Assembly: GCA_021805025.1 (NCBI GenBank)
Contig: JAJZGF010000008.1
Coordinates: 1-64,000, forward strand
DNA from: Acidobacteriota bacterium
GTDB lineage: Bacteria; Acidobacteriota; Terriglobia; Terriglobales; Acidobacteriaceae
Direction: 5' to 3'
Length of the DNA: 64,000 nucleotides
Numbering within the stretch: position 1 is the stretch's first letter; each line of letters opens with the position of its first letter. Positions 62,693-64,000 of the stretch are shown here, piece by piece. The notes under the pieces are model-generated. The model searched no databases and was not told where the DNA came from. It saw only the letters and a list, made by a program, of their open reading frames with translations. The position numbers and the translations under genes are program-made.

Positions 62693-63970
62693 ATGCCAAC
62701 GGCACCACAAACTGTGACTTTGGACCAGGAGATTAACCCCTGGGAAGCCCAAAGCGCGCGGTTCGACTTTGCAGCACGTAAATTGAACCTCGATGAAGGC
62801 CTGTGGAAACTGCTCAGGACTCCCGCGCGCGAGATTATCGTTCATTTCCCGGTCGCGATGGATGATGGTCGTATTGAGATGTTTACCGGCTTTCGTGTAC
62901 AGCACAATATAGCCCGCGGACCCGCCAAGGGCGGCATCCGCTACTCCCCCGATGTGACCCTGGACGAGGTGCGGGCGCTTGCCAGCTGGATGACGTGGAA
63001 GTGCGCCGTCGTCAATATTCCATTCGGAGGCGCCAAGGGGGGCGTGATCTGCGACCCCAAGGCCATGAGCCACGGCGAACTGGAACGCATGACGCGGCGG
63101 TATACCTCTGAAATTATCGATTTCATCGGGCCGGAAAAAGACGTGCCCGCGCCCGACATGAATACCAACGAGCAGACCATGGCGTGGATTATGGACACCT
63201 ACTCCATGCACATGGGCCGCACGGTGACCAGTGTGGTGACGGGCAAGCCGCTGAATATTGGCGGATCTCGGGGCCGGATTGAAGCCACAGGCCGCGGCGT
63301 GAAGGTGGTATGCGACCAGAGCCTCCGCTACCTGAATCAGCCAGTGGAAGGCTGCCGGGTGGTGATCCAGGGCTTCGGCAACGTGGGGTCAAACACGGCT
63401 CGGCTGCTGATGGAGCACGGCTACAAGGTTATCGGCATTGCAGAGAAAGAGGGCGGCCTGCTGAATCCGGCGGGCATCGACATCCATCAATTGCTGGAAT
63501 ACAAGAGCCGCAATAGCACAACTCTGGGCTTCCGCGGCGCGGAGGCGATTCCAAGTGACGAGCTGATCACGGCCGAGTGCGAGATCCTGATTCCGGCAGC
63601 CACGGAGAATGTGATCACGAGCCGCAATGCGGACAAGATCAAGGCGCGGATTGTGGTGGAGGGCGCGAACGGTCCCACCACCGCAGTGGCCGATGAAATT
63701 CTGGCCGAGAAGCGTATTTTCGTGGTGCCCGACATTCTGGCCAATGCTGGTGGGGTGACCGCGAGCTACTTTGAGTGGGTGCAGGATCGGCAGGGTTACT
63801 TCTGGAAAGAAGCGATCGTCAACGAGCAGCTAGAGACGATCTTGCGCGACAGCTTTGAAGACGTGGTCCGTTATGCGGAAGCGCACAACGTGAACAACCG
63901 GATCGCGGCGTATATGCTGTCGATTGATCGCGTCGCCTTCACCATCAAGCAGCGCGGGATCTACGCGTAA
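62693..63970 (+). CDS. gdhA: Glu/Leu/Phe/Val dehydrogenase (glutamate dehydrogenase)
   Basis: About 425 residues. Reversibly deaminates glutamate to 2-oxoglutarate with NAD(P)+. [18 protein letters not shown] has the substrate-binding lysines region, [18 protein letters not shown] the catalytic lysine, [17 protein letters not shown] the conserved aspartate, and [16 protein letters not shown] the Rossmann dinucleotide motif. The hexameric 420-residue form is typical. The ATG at 62693 follows GGAGAG; a TTG 12 bases upstream is less likely. Coenzyme preference cannot be read with certainty. Confidence 0.95.
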   Translation: MPTAPQTVTLDQEINPWEAQSARFDFAARKLNLDEGLWKLLRTPAREIIVHFPVAMDDGRIEMFTGFRVQHNIARGPAKGGIRYSPDVTLDEVRALASWMTWKCAVVNIPFGGAKGGVICDPKAMSHGELERMTRRYTSEIIDFIGPEKDVPAPDMNTNEQTMAWIMDTYSMHMGRTVTSVVTGKPLNIGGSRGRIEATGRGVKVVCDQSLRYLNQPVEGCRVVIQGFGNVGSNTARLLMEHGYKVIGIAEKEGGLLNPAGIDIHQLLEYKSRNSTTLGFRGAEAIPSDELITAECEILIPAATENVITSRNADKIKARIVVEGANGPTTAVADEILAEKRIFVVPDILANAGGVTASYFEWVQDRQGYFWKEAIVNEQLETILRDSFEDVVRYAEAHNVNNRIAAYMLSIDRVAFTIKQRGIYA

Positions 63971-64000
63971 GCTACGGGCAGGCGCAGCGTGGCGGAGGCA

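Overview
The window looks like chromosomal DNA from a soil- or plant-associated Gram-negative heterotroph, most likely Acidobacteriota (Terriglobia/Acidobacteriaceae). Reasons: high GC; BAM/TAM-type outer-membrane assembly genes; a futalosine-pathway menaquinone gene (mqnC) plus an MqnP-like prenyltransferase; a glycine-rich PadR regulator; secreted plant-polysaccharide hydrolases; and intergenic palindromic repeats of a kind I recall from this group. The taxonomic call is an inference. I saw no rRNA, tRNA, CRISPR array, transposase or phage genes.

Layout. 1-2.7 kb: leucine operon (leuA, leuB) with a divergent LysR regulator and a textbook LysR box between them. 2.9-6 kb: an outer-membrane barrel, pheA, an MqnP-like prenyltransferase and a STAS protein. 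6-14.2 kb: a three-gene minus-strand operon, bamA-like, surA-like (no PPIase domain), tamB. 14.4-15.4 kb: ECF-type sigma factor with a zinc anti-sigma factor. 15.5-20 kb: ribE, autoregulated padR, ccdC-like gene, ribD, ftsY. 20-26.2 kb: a DUF3303 protein, a beta-propeller/MoaD-ThiS pair, a nitronate monooxygenase, a PRC-MgtE_N-CBS protein, an RsbW-like kinase and a STAS protein. 26.2-31.3 kb: lemA/TPM pair, nnrDE, tsaE and a YiaK-like dehydrogenase. 31.4-36.5 kb: GH88/GH105 hydrolase, katG, ACS-family MFS transporter. 36.9-40.6 kb: lipoprotein, HigBA-like toxin-antitoxin, mqnC, a possible small protein, cytochrome c. 40.8-46.5 kb: barrel protein, large GH10 xylanase with three carbohydrate-binding repeats, class I fumarase. 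46.6-57.6 kb: an eight-gene sugar operon and a divergent secreted DUF1593 protein. 57.7-64 kb: trpG, FecR-like protein, trpE, a REC-EAL phosphodiesterase, glutamate dehydrogenase.

Most interesting system: the 46.6-57.6 kb locus. A tightly packed, mostly overlapping operon encodes both halves of a split transketolase, an FGGY kinase, an RbsABC-type ABC importer, a fucose/arabinose-isomerase-like protein and a SorC-family regulator. Import, isomerisation, phosphorylation and transketolase cleavage is the logic of the D-apiose transketolase pathway. The divergent secreted DUF1593 protein, with a nucleoside-hydrolase-like N-terminal region, shares the control region, which carries four ATGCA elements. 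It may release the furanose sugar outside the cytoplasm. Nearby genes for pectin fragments (GH88/GH105, YiaK, ACS transporter) and xylan (GH10) fit a plant-cell-wall diet.

Coding starts were chosen from ribosome-binding sites, signal peptides and family N-termini; where they are uncertain this is stated.
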